Shown here one piece after another: positions 8,438-16,949 of a stretch of DNA of 64,000 nucleotides. A program made the translations under genes and the position numbers. Origin of the DNA: Mucilaginibacter sp. PAMB04168 (GTDB lineage Bacteria > Bacteroidota > Bacteroidia > Sphingobacteriales > Sphingobacteriaceae); assembly GCF_039634365.2 (NCBI RefSeq), contig NZ_CP155079.2, positions 496,001 through 560,000 on the forward strand, written 5' to 3'. Numbering within the stretch: position 1 is the stretch's first letter; each line of letters begins with the position of its first letter. A model generated the notes under the pieces. That model was not told the DNA's origin and ran no database searches. It was given only the letters and a program-made list of their open reading frames with translations.

Positions 8438-8492
8438 GTTGCAAAGTTGGCTTTTTTATTTTTAAATTAGGTAACCTTAAAAAAGTTAGCGT

Positions 8493-9209
8493 ATGAAATC
8501 ATTAAGCAAGAACTGGTTTATTGAGGGAGCAATTGATTTTGAACACAAAAAGTACGTTTTATTAGGCTACTTGCAAGAGATAAACCGGCATTTCGACAAG
8601 AATCACCTGTACCCAAACCTGGCCGATCTCATATTTCATTATAATAACTTGCTTGAGTTTAAGAACAACAAAACTGTTTTACAGCATAGCTTTCCACAAC
8701 GGCTAAGTAAGGCGGATTTTGAGGCACTGAAGCTTACTTACCAAAGAATGGTGCAGGATGATGTCACAATGAATGAGATAGAGCACATTATTGGTTATGC
8801 TATGCGTAAAATGGACCCTGCCATACAAACCGGCAAACATATTTACGATTTTGTAGAGAGCTGCCTCGATATTGACCCGGTAGGCGTAGTGCCGCTTTTG
8901 CCCTATAACGGCTACTTCACCCTGCGCAATGGCAGCCAAAAAACCAACTGGGTTTACGAGTACCAGATTACGCTGTTTGAGAACGCAGACGACAAATACC
9001 GCGGCATACACATTAGCCTGGTAGATACCTTTGAGCCTAATTTTGTAAACACCCCGGAGTCTATTAAACTGCAACTGATCAAGAACCGCAAACACTTACC
9101 CAACCCGGCCATGTACCATGTACAAAGCGAAATAAGCTTTCCGCTGGAAGAAACGCTTTTACCGGTTGCCAAGCGCAGTTTGGTAAGGTATATATCAGAT
9201 GCAGCATAG
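8493..9209 (+). CDS. Conserved hypothetical protein
   Basis: A 238-residue soluble protein without signal peptide or membrane segments; I do not recognise a named domain. The N-terminal half is helical and charged, with the typical segment EGAIDFEHKKYVLLGYLQ. The second half contains TNWVYEYQITLFE and predicted beta strands. The compact, non-repetitive sequence with good codon content suggests a real gene, probably conserved in Sphingobacteriales (from memory). It is divergent from the RsmI-like gene, with 55 bases between the starts, and is followed by the dispersed palindrome. Confidence 0.7.
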   Translation: MKSLSKNWFIEGAIDFEHKKYVLLGYLQEINRHFDKNHLYPNLADLIFHYNNLLEFKNNKTVLQHSFPQRLSKADFEALKLTYQRMVQDDVTMNEIEHIIGYAMRKMDPAIQTGKHIYDFVESCLDIDPVGVVPLLPYNGYFTLRNGSQKTNWVYEYQITLFENADDKYRGIHISLVDTFEPNFVNTPESIKLQLIKNRKHLPNPAMYHVQSEISFPLEETLLPVAKRSLVRYISDAA

Positions 9210-9265
9210 GTAATAAGAAGCGGGGTTTTGAGAGCAGGTTTGGTCAGTCGATCATAAACAAAAAA

Positions 9266-9351
9266 TGTCATCCCGAACGATAGTGAGAAATCTTTTTGAA
9301 GGTGTAAGCTCATCGCTTTAAAAAGACTTCTCGCGTACGCTCGAGATGACA
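9266..9351. repeat. REP-like palindromic repeat, best copy
   Basis: The 86-base element begins TGTCATCCCGAACG and ends CGCTCGAGATGACA. Its two arms, about 32 bases each, are imperfect inverted repeats that also share the AGAAATCTTTTT / AAAAAGACTTCT segment. It lies between genes at 3' ends. Degenerate relatives occur at 5097-5127 and 40285-40369. Confidence 0.65.
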
Positions 9352-9389
9352 GTAGTATTTTTTAGGCCTTAAATCCGGTACTTGTAAAC

Positions 9390-10643
9390 TTACTTTAACT
9401 GGCTCAGTGCCTCACGGATGCGTGGGATCATGCCTTGAATATCTTCTAACGTAGAAGTACCAACCGACGCGCGGAACCACGTAACATCATCATCAGCGCC
9501 AAAGGCAGAAAACGGTACCAATGCAACTTTAGCGGCTTTGATCAGATAGAAGTTAATATCGGCCGATGATTTTAACACATCGCCTTCGGGCGTGCTTTTA
9601 CCAATGTAGTCTGCCTTAATAGTTAGGTAAATCGCACCCATGGGTTCAATCGCGTCAACTGCAAAACCTTCACTTTTTAATTGTTGAAAGCCCTGGTATA
9701 AAGTATTAAGGCATTCCTGTATGCGGCCGCTAAAATTACTTAAGTAATTCTGCAGCTGCTCATCCTGCTGTATAAACTGGGCTGTTGCCACCTGCTCGGC
9801 TTTTGGCGCCCAGGCACCCATGTGGCCTACAATTGAGCGCATTTTGCCAATAATGTTTTCGGGACCGAAGCCCCAGCCCACACGTACGCCGGTAGCTGCC
9901 AGGCATTTCGAAATGCCATCAATATATACTACGTAGTCTTTTAGCTTGGGGCGTAACGTAACCGGATCGTAATGCTTTTTGCCAAAGGTAAGCATAGCGT
10001 AAATTTGGTCGTACATAATGTACAAAGGCTTTTCGCCTGGCTGGCGGGTGGCATTTTCGGCAATTACCAGGTCGCAAATCTCTTCTAAGTCTGCTTTTTC
10101 GAACATGGTGCCGGTAGGGTTCTGCGGCGAGCAAAGGCAAAGTAGCGTGGCACCTTTAATATGTGGCGCAATATCGGCAGCTTTAGGTAAAAAGTTATTT
10201 TCGGGATGTGTAATAACTGCAATTTCCTGCGCACCGGTAATATGGCAATAGTGGTTGTTGTTCCATGATGGTGCAGGGTAAATTACTTTGTCGCCAGCAT
10301 CAACCAAAGCCAAAAAGGTGGAGTAAATTAACGGGCGTGAACCGCTGGATATCAATACCTCATTAGGCGTAACCTGTATGTTATGATGCTTGGCTAAAAA
10401 TGCCGACACCTGTTTACGTAACTCCAATATGCCATCGGCAGGTGGGTAATTGGTTTGGTTGTCCTGGTAAGCCTCAATAATACCCTCACGCAGTTCATCG
10501 GGTATGGGATATATGTTCGGGTCAAAATCGCCGATGGTTAGATTGGCAATATTTTGCCCCTGGCGTTTCAATTCGTTTATCTCGTTTCCAATTTTTATAA
10601 TTTCAGAACCCTTAAGGGTTTGCGCTAATACCGATACGCTCAT
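9390..10643 (-). CDS. PLP-dependent class I/II aminotransferase
   Basis: A 417-residue fold-type I aminotransferase, probably acting on aspartate or a related amino acid. The cofactor pocket is visible: substrate-side NLTIGDFDP, LCLCSPQNPTGTMF with the conserved Asn, IMYDQIYAML with Asp/Tyr, and the Schiff-base lysine in DGISKCLAATGVRVGW. The C-terminal Arg that binds the substrate carboxylate is in DVTWFRASVG. A -7 box at 10664-10671 stands 20 bases before the ATG. The gene stands alone, so the substrate is not indicated by context. Confidence 0.9.
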   Translation of the reverse strand: MSVSVLAQTLKGSEIIKIGNEINELKRQGQNIANLTIGDFDPNIYPIPDELREGIIEAYQDNQTNYPPADGILELRKQVSAFLAKHHNIQVTPNEVLISSGSRPLIYSTFLALVDAGDKVIYPAPSWNNNHYCHITGAQEIAVITHPENNFLPKAADIAPHIKGATLLCLCSPQNPTGTMFEKADLEEICDLVIAENATRQPGEKPLYIMYDQIYAMLTFGKKHYDPVTLRPKLKDYVVYIDGISKCLAATGVRVGWGFGPENIIGKMRSIVGHMGAWAPKAEQVATAQFIQQDEQLQNYLSNFSGRIQECLNTLYQGFQQLKSEGFAVDAIEPMGAIYLTIKADYIGKSTPEGDVLKSSADINFYLIKAAKVALVPFSAFGADDDVTWFRASVGTSTLEDIQGMIPRIREALSQLK

Positions 10644-10663
10644 AGTTGTTTGTTTATGAGCGG

Positions 10664-10671
10664 CAAAGATA
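10664..10671 (-). promoter_or_regulatory. Bacteroidota -7 box for the aminotransferase
   Basis: The minus strand reads TATCTTTG, an exact TAnnTTTG match, 20 bases before the aminotransferase ATG. Confidence 0.6.
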
Positions 10672-10749
10672 GTGGTTTAGAGTGGAGAGTATAGAGTCAG
10701 GAATCAAGAGTTTTGTTAAAAGGTACCTTATCAGCGAATTGTTCTGCAA

Positions 10750-10778
10750 CAAAAAAGGCGTCGAATAATCAACGCCTT
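10750..10778 (-). terminator. Intrinsic terminator after the desaturase
   Basis: On the minus strand, AAGGCGT pairs with ACGCCTT (7 bp, 10-base loop) followed by a run of six T, 44 bases beyond the desaturase stop. Confidence 0.65.
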
Positions 10779-10821
10779 CCTATCAGTATTCTTGAGTTAA
10801 AAATTTATATTCCAACGCTTA

Positions 10822-11559
10822 CTAAGCAATTGCCGGTTTGCGGAGGCGAATAATGCGCATATAGTGCATTACTTTCATCACTGGGTACACTGGGTCAATT
10901 TCAAACCAGCGGGCGCCAAAGTTAGGGCTGTTAGGGCGTTTGTGGTGATTGTTCTGAAAAAGCTCGCCCAGCATCAAAAAATCAAATGGCGTAGTGTTTT
11001 TTGACTTGTCGCCATTATCAAAGTTAGAGTAGCCATACTTGTGACCGCACCAGTTTACAATTGCGCCGTGTAACGGGCCCATAATAAAATGTAGGGGCAA
11101 TAAAAGCCACATCCACCAAGCCGTAGCAAAAGCAGTGTAGAAAGCCACATACAGCAAACCAAACAAAATGCGGGTAACCGTATGGGAGCCGTAATAATCT
11201 AAAAAGCGCCACTCGGGGTAATTGCCTTTAAACTGAGCCTCAGGTTCACGAATTCTTTTCTCATAAATGCGGAAACTGATGGCGGTTTTATACATCATCT
11301 GAAATACATCGGTAAAAAAATGCGGCGAATGCGGGTCTTTCTCCGTGTCGCTGTAAGCGTGATGCTCGCGGTGCATAATAGCATACGCACGGGGGTTAAG
11401 GAACGATGACCCTTGGCAAATAAACGTTAGGGTATGAAAGATACGCTCGGTTACCTTAGGCGTGGTAAACATCTTATGAGCGGCGTACCGGTGTAAATAA
11501 AAGGTTTGAAAAAATAGAGATAAAAACCAGTGGGCAACAAAAAAAATAATAATAATCAC
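10822..11559 (-). CDS. Membrane fatty-acid desaturase (acyl-CoA delta-9 type)
   Basis: An integral-membrane di-iron desaturase that inserts a double bond in acyl chains. The three histidine boxes are present: HRYAAH, HREHH and NNHHKRP. Two hydrophobic blocks (near residues 1-20 and about 135-170) separate them. The length is 245 residues from the GTG at 11559, compact for the family. The frame has no ATG before the first His box. A TTG at 11595 is possible, but the GTG gives a hydrophobic N-terminus like relatives (recalled, not checked). A -7 box at 11621-11628 fits either. Confidence 0.88.
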   Translation of the reverse strand: MIIIIFFVAHWFLSLFFQTFYLHRYAAHKMFTTPKVTERIFHTLTFICQGSSFLNPRAYAIMHREHHAYSDTEKDPHSPHFFTDVFQMMYKTAISFRIYEKRIREPEAQFKGNYPEWRFLDYYGSHTVTRILFGLLYVAFYTAFATAWWMWLLLPLHFIMGPLHGAIVNWCGHKYGYSNFDNGDKSKNTTPFDFLMLGELFQNNHHKRPNSPNFGARWFEIDPVYPVMKVMHYMRIIRLRKPAIA

Positions 11560-11620
11560 GTTTCGAAAGGTATTATAGTACAGTACTATAAACAATATTT
11601 AATAGTAAAATTTGTTTGTG

Positions 11621-11628
11621 CAAAGGTA
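11621..11628 (-). promoter_or_regulatory. Bacteroidota -7 box for the desaturase
   Basis: The minus strand reads TACCTTTG, matching TAnnTTTG, about 60 bases before the proposed GTG start. Confidence 0.55.
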
Positions 11629-11664
11629 ACATTTAAAATCTAAGATGTTAATAGTTATCCACAA

Positions 11665-11697
11665 CAAAAGCTGGCCCGCTGTGTGGCCAACTTTTTT
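11665..11697 (-). terminator. Hairpin after the luciferase-like oxidoreductase
   Basis: AAAAGCTGGCC and GGCCAACTTTT pair with one mismatch around an eight-base loop. It lies 36 bases beyond the stop of the minus-strand gene at 11733. The longer T-run is on the plus strand, so direction is uncertain. Confidence 0.5.
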
Positions 11698-11732
11698 TAT
11701 GATATGCCCGTTACAAAATTTAAGCAGCCAAA

Positions 11733-12764
11733 TTAATGTGCCAGAGCTGAGGGTTGTGCAACAAGGTTAAACTGCTCTGATAATAGTCTGTATGATTGCA
11801 AACGGTCGTCAAAATCTTCAGCAATGGTAATAATAATTACTTCATCAACTGCATAGGTTTCGGCCAGCCTGGTAATTTGAGCTTTCATTTTTTCGGGAGT
11901 GCCAACTATCATGCGCCTGCGGTTCATACGTATGCGTTCCTGATCTTGCGCAGTGTATACGGCATCCTTCACATCTTCATACGCTAATGGATTGATCCCA
12001 CCACCTTTTTCAAACTGCAGAAAACGGTAGTCCATTACCGCCTGGTGTTGCATTACCTTTTCTTCATCCTCCGAGCAAAAAGCAAAGATGGCCACATTGG
12101 CTTCTGGCTGTGCCTGATCTGGTGATGGCTGAAAACGGCTACGGTAAAGTTCTACTGCCTGGGCACCGCCTACAGGGTTAATAAAATGGGCAAACGAAAA
12201 ACCCATGCCGAAATGTGCAGCAAACAAACTGCTTTGTCCGCTCGAACTAAGCAGCCACATGCCCGGCACGGTATCAACCTGTGGTATAGCTCGTATTTTG
12301 GCTGCCACTGGTCCGGTTTCGGCGGCATCATGAAAATAGTTTTGCAAATCCATCAACTGTTCCACAAAGTCTTGCTCCCTAAACTGGTTTGATGGGTTGA
12401 GTACGGAAGCAGTAAGCCTGTCTGTACCCGGCGCGCGACCCATGCCCAAATCTATACGGCCCGGAAACATAGCTTCGAGCATACGGAAGTTTTCGGCCAC
12501 CTTGAGGGCGCTGTGGTTAGGCAGCATCACACCGCCCGAGCCTAAGCGCAGGTTCTGTGTTTGTCCCGCCAGGTGCGCTATCAACACCTCGGGGGTAGAG
12601 CCGGCCAGGCTGCCGGTATTATGGTGTTCGGATACCCAAAAACGGGTATAGCCTAATGTATCGGTTAGCTTTGCCAGTTCAACGGTTTCCTGCACTGCCT
12701 GGCTGGCACTTACTCCTTTGCGCACAGGCGATTGATCTAATACGCTTAAACGAATGTTATTCAT
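11733..12764 (-). CDS. LLM-class flavin-dependent oxidoreductase
   Basis: A 343-residue bacterial-luciferase-like monooxygenase using reduced FMN. Recognisable blocks are TRFWVSEHHNTGSLAGSTPE near residue 45, RLGSGGVMLPNHSALKVAE, and RIDLGMGRAPGTD, which match the single-chain LLM group (YhbW/MsnO8 type). The C-terminal IVGTPEKMKAQI is also typical. The start is the ATG at 12764. The gene is single. A weak -7-like TAAACTTTG lies at 12812-12820 on the minus strand. Its substrate is unknown. Confidence 0.88.
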   Translation of the reverse strand: MNNIRLSVLDQSPVRKGVSASQAVQETVELAKLTDTLGYTRFWVSEHHNTGSLAGSTPEVLIAHLAGQTQNLRLGSGGVMLPNHSALKVAENFRMLEAMFPGRIDLGMGRAPGTDRLTASVLNPSNQFREQDFVEQLMDLQNYFHDAAETGPVAAKIRAIPQVDTVPGMWLLSSSGQSSLFAAHFGMGFSFAHFINPVGGAQAVELYRSRFQPSPDQAQPEANVAIFAFCSEDEEKVMQHQAVMDYRFLQFEKGGGINPLAYEDVKDAVYTAQDQERIRMNRRRMIVGTPEKMKAQITRLAETYAVDEVIIITIAEDFDDRLQSYRLLSEQFNLVAQPSALAH

Positions 12765-12902
12765 ATTGTTCTACAGTACAATAATCAGGCTATGCAGCGT
12801 ACATGTCAGTGCAAAGTTTAATTTATGGCGTTAAGCTTACAAAAGCAAGGCGATGAGTAGCATGTTAACTTTGGGGTAAACATAACTTAACCCTTGCTTT
12901 AA

Positions 12903-12924
12903 AAATAGCTAAAAGGTAGCTATT
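12903..12924. repeat. Short perfect inverted repeat before the PAS kinase
   Basis: AAATAGCT and AGCTATTT pair perfectly over 8 bp around a six-base spacer. It lies 90 bases before the PAS histidine kinase and could be an operator or hairpin. The rest of the 250-base gap shows no gene. Confidence 0.3.
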
Positions 12925-13014
12925 TAGGCACAAAGCTTTTATAGCGAGTGTTTTATTGCTTAATTTTAAGTGTTTTTTATAAACCTATAAATAAGCAACA
13001 CCAATTTAAGTAAG

Positions 13015-14103
13015 ATGAATGATAAGATGAAGAGTCTCCGTATGCTTAATATGGTAGAGGAGATTGAAGATTATGCCATCTTACTTTTAGATGTAAACGG
13101 AAATATTGAGAACTGGAATAAAGGGGCAGCGCGCATTAAGGGATATAGTGCAGAAGAGGTTATTGGCAAGAGCTTCAGCATATTTCATACCCAGGCTGAT
13201 AAGGCTATCAAAAAGCCCGAAATGCTCATTAGTGTTGCGCGTAACAAAGGCCAGGTTGTTGATGAAGGGTGGCGTGTGCGTAAAGATGGTTCCCGGTTTT
13301 GGGGAAGGATTACCATAGCTGCTATACACGACGAGCAGCGCAACGTAATTGGCTTTACCAAAATTACACGCGATTTAACAGAGAAAAAGCTGGCTGCCGA
13401 AGCTACAAGCCAGCATATGAATCAGCTGGAAATAAAAAATCAGGAACTGGAACAGTTTGTGTACATAGCATCACACGACTTACAGGAACCGCTTTTAACC
13501 ATAAGTAATTTTATTGAGCTGCTAAAAGTAGAGTATGGTCATTTATACGATGACGATGCGCAATTGTATGTGGACTTTATTGAGGATGCGGCTCATCGGA
13601 TGCGGTATCTGATTAAGGATTTGCTGGATTATTCACGTATTGGTAAAACCAAGCAAACAGAGTACATTGATTTAAACGAGCTGTTGCAACATATTGTTAA
13701 TGATTTGGACGCTCGTATTTCGGCTACCGGCACGCAAATCATTTGCCAGGATCTGCCTGCTGTAAAAGGGTACCGTACAGAGTTGAGACAGCTTTTTCAG
13801 AACCTGATTACCAATGCTATGAAGTTTTCGAAAAAAGACGTAAGTCCGGTTATCGAAATTGCAGGCAGCCGGGGCAACAGCGGTTGGGAGTTTATGGTTA
13901 AGGACAATGGCATTGGCATTGAGCCCCAACATACGGAAAAGATCTTTCTGATATTTCAGCGGTTGCATAACCGTGATGAATACCCGGGTAACGGTATAGG
14001 CTTGGCTAATTGTAAGAAAATAGCGGCTATGCATAATGGTGATATCCGGGTAGAATCGGTACCAGGCCAAGGAAGCAAGTTTTATTTTACGGTAGATTTA
14101 TAA
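13015..14103 (+). CDS. PAS-domain sensor histidine kinase
   Basis: A 362-residue soluble two-component kinase without membrane segments. A PAS domain covers residues 12-120 (LDVNGNIENWNKGAARIKGY, RKDGSRFWGRI, IGFTKITRDLTEKK). A HisKA-type dimerisation helix with the phospho-acceptor His154 (IASHDLQEPL) follows, then the ATPase domain with N box NLITNAMKFS, G1 VKDNGIGIEP and G2 NGIGLANCKK. This matches phytochrome-like kinases. The response regulator gene follows after seven bases, so they form one operon. The signal is not apparent; the PAS domain suggests a cytoplasmic cue. Confidence 0.92.
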   Translation: MNDKMKSLRMLNMVEEIEDYAILLLDVNGNIENWNKGAARIKGYSAEEVIGKSFSIFHTQADKAIKKPEMLISVARNKGQVVDEGWRVRKDGSRFWGRITIAAIHDEQRNVIGFTKITRDLTEKKLAAEATSQHMNQLEIKNQELEQFVYIASHDLQEPLLTISNFIELLKVEYGHLYDDDAQLYVDFIEDAAHRMRYLIKDLLDYSRIGKTKQTEYIDLNELLQHIVNDLDARISATGTQIICQDLPAVKGYRTELRQLFQNLITNAMKFSKKDVSPVIEIAGSRGNSGWEFMVKDNGIGIEPQHTEKIFLIFQRLHNRDEYPGNGIGLANCKKIAAMHNGDIRVESVPGQGSKFYFTVDL

Positions 14104-14110
14104 ATATAAA

Positions 14111-14545
14111 ATGACAAAAATTAAGGATCTGGATTGTGTGCTGTTGATTGATGATGACAGACCTACAAACTTTCTGCACAAGAAGGTAATTGAAAAAACC
14201 GGTTTGGAAGTGGATGTGCAAGCCCTGACTTCGGCGAGTGATGCGCTTGAGTTTTTAACTTGCACCGGTAAATATGCCGGCACAACACCAGTGAACCACC
14301 CGGGTATCATTTTTTTGGACATAAACATGCCAGGTATGAATGGCTGGGAATTTATGGATGCTTACCGCGAGTTGAGCGAAAGCCAAAAGGCCCGTATAGT
14401 TGTTATCATGCTAACCACCTCGTTAAATGCTGATGACCGCGAACGCGCTATGCAGGATAAAGATATTGCCACGTTTTATCATAAGCCACTCCGTTCGCAA
14501 ACGGTGTTGGATTTAGTAAACCAATATTTTCCAAGCAGTAATTAA
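14111..14545 (+). CDS. Single-domain response regulator (Rcp1-like)
   Basis: A 144-residue receiver domain with no output domain. The acidic pocket LIDDDRP is at residues 12-18, the phospho-acceptor is Asp70 in IIFLDINMPGMNG, the switch Thr is in IVVIMLTTSL, and the conserved Lys is in FYHKPLRS. Such stand-alone receivers follow PAS/phytochrome kinases and act through protein contacts or phosphorelay. It is the obvious partner of the kinase directly upstream. A strong terminator hairpin ends the operon. Confidence 0.92.
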   Translation: MTKIKDLDCVLLIDDDRPTNFLHKKVIEKTGLEVDVQALTSASDALEFLTCTGKYAGTTPVNHPGIIFLDINMPGMNGWEFMDAYRELSESQKARIVVIMLTTSLNADDRERAMQDKDIATFYHKPLRSQTVLDLVNQYFPSSN

Positions 14546-14552
14546 ACACATC

Positions 14553-14605
14553 AGTAAAGCAAAAAAGACCATGTCATCATTCGGCATGGTCTTTTTTGCT
14601 TTACT
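14553..14605. terminator. Bidirectional terminator
   Basis: AGTAAAGCAAAAAAGACCAT and its complement form a perfect 21-bp stem around an 11-base loop, with A- and T-runs inside the stem. It serves both the response regulator (+) and the convergent lipoprotein gene (-). Confidence 0.85.
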
Positions 14606-14608
14606 GCG

Positions 14609-15301
14609 TTATTTGATACTGTATTCTACCAGTTTCGTATTAACAATTGTAACGCCTGCTATCGTGCTCACCTGTTCAATAAGTCCAATGCCTTTGGCAT
14701 AATACAAATTATAAGTGAGAACGGTAGAGTAGCCTCCTGTGTCATACTGTAAATCGGCAGCGGTGTGTATCACATCTTTAAATGTTTTACCGTTTACGGT
14801 ATGGCTTATGCCTTTTTCAACTACCTTACCTGCTAAACGGCCAGGTATGTTATTAACCAAACCATTGTCGGTTATAGGTGCCGTCCAGGTTTCATTCACA
14901 GCCTTATTTTCATCTAAAAACGTTAATTCTGCAGTTATACCAACAACAGCATTAGTTGTCCTAAATCTGTAAACGCCACCATCATTATTATAGAAACCTA
15001 TGGTAGTGCCGTTAGCTTGCGAATCATTTATAGCTTCATAGTAAGTTTTTCCATTAATTTTAGAGGTGTTACCGGTAATAGTAACTGTGTTTACATCTAC
15101 ACTAGTTGCTAAAATATTATCGTATTTCCAAAAGCTGCCTTTGGTTAAGGGCTGGTAATCGCCTGCAGGTGTAGTACTAACAGAGCCGGTTAGTGGCTTC
15201 GTAGTTACCAAAGGGGTAATGGGAGCATCTTTTTGGCAAGCAGTTAAGAAATTGCTAAGTAAACAAAATAGCAACGAGAGCTTAAGCAAATATTTTTTCA
15301 T
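14609..15301 (-). CDS. Hypothetical lipoprotein
   Basis: A 230-residue secreted lipoprotein: the signal peptide MKKYLLKLSLLFCLL ends in a lipobox (FLTACQ), so Cys21 is the likely lipidated residue. The mature part is Thr-rich and predicted mainly beta, with GSFWKYDN and TVTITGNTSKINGKTYYEAI resembling the small beta-sandwich lipoproteins of Bacteroidota. No enzymatic motif is seen. The ATG at 15301 gives the clean signal peptide; the 15 codons before it in frame do not. It converges on the response regulator with a shared terminator. Confidence 0.78.
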   Translation of the reverse strand: MKKYLLKLSLLFCLLSNFLTACQKDAPITPLVTTKPLTGSVSTTPAGDYQPLTKGSFWKYDNILATSVDVNTVTITGNTSKINGKTYYEAINDSQANGTTIGFYNNDGGVYRFRTTNAVVGITAELTFLDENKAVNETWTAPITDNGLVNNIPGRLAGKVVEKGISHTVNGKTFKDVIHTAADLQYDTGGYSTVLTYNLYYAKGIGLIEQVSTIAGVTIVNTKLVEYSIK

Positions 15302-15363
15302 GTGTAAGGAAAAAGTTGCTTTAAATATAGTTATTACATCACGCAACTTAAATTTTATCTTCT

Positions 15364-15918
15364 ATGGTCATTAAATTGTTAATGCTGCTCTTGTTACTCC
15401 AAAATGCAAAGACTTCTTGTTATTTGGCTGCCGACTTAAAACGAGGTAAACAGATATTAAGTGAGACGCATGGTGTGCGTTTAAATAAGAAAGATGGAAA
15501 ATACACTCTGGTGTTATTTGATCCATATGCCCGCTTAGCTTTAAATAGCATGACTTATTCTAACAAGAAAGTCGGTGCAAATACTGTTACATCCTGGAAA
15601 CGAATGGGGAAGCATTGCTTGGAGATTTACCAAATAGAAAGTGTGATACATGTGAATACCACAATTCTGTTAAGAATAAGCCCTGATGCTGCAAAATTAG
15701 ATCAAGAGAACTATCCTGTCAATGCCGATTTTCATTACCGAACATATATTATAAAGGATAGTAGCAAGCCAGCAATGATTTATACGCTTGCCGCAGAAGG
15801 TGAGCTGCTGGAGTACAAAGTAAGAAACCATTTAGTGCGCCCTGTGTATGAAGATGTTATTTTAGGGCAACCCATGCCCGCGGTAAGCGATTTGCTAAAA
15901 ATGATAAATAGACATTGA
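15364..15918 (+). CDS. Hypothetical protein with N-terminal hydrophobic segment
   Basis: A 184-residue protein that I do not recognise. The first 13 residues (MVIKLLMLLLLLQ) are a short hydrophobic stretch that may be a signal peptide or anchor. The rest is basic and mixed alpha/beta with no motif. It is divergent from the lipoprotein gene (62 bases between the starts), and the sequence is AT-rich compared with neighbours, which could indicate recent arrival. Both genes may share the intergenic control region. Confidence 0.6.
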   Translation: MVIKLLMLLLLLQNAKTSCYLAADLKRGKQILSETHGVRLNKKDGKYTLVLFDPYARLALNSMTYSNKKVGANTVTSWKRMGKHCLEIYQIESVIHVNTTILLRISPDAAKLDQENYPVNADFHYRTYIIKDSSKPAMIYTLAAEGELLEYKVRNHLVRPVYEDVILGQPMPAVSDLLKMINRH

Positions 15919-16029
15919 TGTCGTAATTAACTGTATTAGGTTATCCTATTCAAAACAACCACTGCAGTTACAGAGCCTGTAGTCTTCAACTTTTTTAATC
16001 AAACTGCTTGTAAATTAAATGGATACTCG

Positions 16030-16037
16030 TATCTTTG
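16030..16037 (+). promoter_or_regulatory. Bacteroidota -7 box of the rplM operon
   Basis: TATCTTTG is an exact TAnnTTTG match. It lies 56 bases before the rplM start codon and three bases before the leader hairpin at 16041-16056. Confidence 0.65.
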
Positions 16038-16040
16038 CAG

Positions 16041-16056
16041 TCCCGAAATTACGGGG
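16041..16056 (+). promoter_or_regulatory. 5' leader hairpin of rplM
   Basis: TCCCG pairs with CGGGG (CCCG/CGGG core) across a short AT loop, just after the -7 box, so the transcript would begin in or next to this hairpin. The same design is seen before rpsP and rplS. Confidence 0.5.
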
Positions 16057-16093
16057 TATAGTAAACTGTTTAATATAATTTAATTCAAAGCAA

Positions 16094-16537
16094 GTGAATA
16101 CGTTAAGTTACAAAACTGTCTCAGCCAACAAAAAGACCGTTAACAAACAATGGGTAGTTGTTGACGCACAAGGCGAGATTTTGGGGCGCTTGACCTCTAG
16201 GATTGCTGCAATCATCAGAGGTAAACACAAACCAGGCTTCACTCCAAACGTAGACTGCGGTGATAACGTGATCGTTATTAACGCAGACAAGGTAAAACTG
16301 ACCGGAAACAAATTTGCCGACAAGCAATACGTTTCTTACACTGGTTATCCAGGTGGTCAGCGTTTCATTTCTCCTAAGGAGTTAATGGCTAAATTCCCCG
16401 AGCGCATAATTGAAAAAGCCGTTCGTGGTATGTTACCTAAAAATCGTTTGGGCCGTGCAATCTATGGTAACCTGCATGTATATGCCGGTGCCGAGCATCC
16501 TCATGCCGCACAAAACCCTACAACCATTAACTTTTAA
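16094..16537 (+). CDS. rplM: 50S ribosomal protein L13
   Basis: A 147-residue large-subunit protein, of normal length for L13. The family segments WVVVDAQGEILGRLTSRIA, GDNVIVINADKVKLTGNK and RAIYGNLHVYAGAEHPH are all present. The start is a GTG at 16094, giving MNTLSYKTVSANK as in relatives. It opens the operon rplM-rpsI-rpsB, with rpsI 20 bases downstream. The leader has a -7 box and hairpin at 16030-16056. Confidence 0.97.
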   Translation: MNTLSYKTVSANKKTVNKQWVVVDAQGEILGRLTSRIAAIIRGKHKPGFTPNVDCGDNVIVINADKVKLTGNKFADKQYVSYTGYPGGQRFISPKELMAKFPERIIEKAVRGMLPKNRLGRAIYGNLHVYAGAEHPHAAQNPTTINF

Positions 16538-16543
16538 TTTTTT

Positions 16544-16549
16544 AAGGAG
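16544..16549 (+). promoter_or_regulatory. Strong Shine-Dalgarno site of rpsI
   Basis: AAGGAG lies eight bases before the ATG at 16558. Such sites are rare in this window. Confidence 0.75.
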
Positions 16550-16557
16550 AAAAGAGA

Positions 16558-16944
16558 ATGCCAACAACTAACACTTCAGGCAGAAGAAAAACAGCTGTTG
16601 CCCGCGTTTACTTAAACGATGGTAGCGGCGCCCTTACCGTTAACGGTAAAGATTACAAAGAGTATTTCCCAACCTTGCCATTGCAATACGTTGCAACCCA
16701 GTCTTTACTGGTATCTGGTTCAAGTGATAAATTTGACATCATTGCAAACGTTGCAGGTGGTGGCGTAAAAGGACAGGCTGAGGCCGTTCGTTTAGCTATC
16801 GCTAAAGCTATTGTTGAACTTGATGCTGAAAAGAAACCTGCATTGCGCGCCAAAGGTTTAATGACCCGTGACCCACGTATGGTGGAGCGTAAAAAACCAG
16901 GTCGTCGTAAAGCACGCAGAAGATTCCAATTCAGTAAACGTTAA
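16558..16944 (+). CDS. rpsI: 30S ribosomal protein S9
   Basis: A 128-residue small-subunit protein of normal length. It shows the signature block GGGVKGQAEAVRLAIAKA and ends with the basic tail GRRKARRRFQFSKR that reaches the ribosomal P-site; the last residue is Arg, as conserved. It follows rplM by 20 bases with a strong AAGGAG site and precedes rpsB by 20 bases. Confidence 0.97.
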   Translation: MPTTNTSGRRKTAVARVYLNDGSGALTVNGKDYKEYFPTLPLQYVATQSLLVSGSSDKFDIIANVAGGGVKGQAEAVRLAIAKAIVELDAEKKPALRAKGLMTRDPRMVERKKPGRRKARRRFQFSKR

Positions 16945-16949
16945 TTTTT

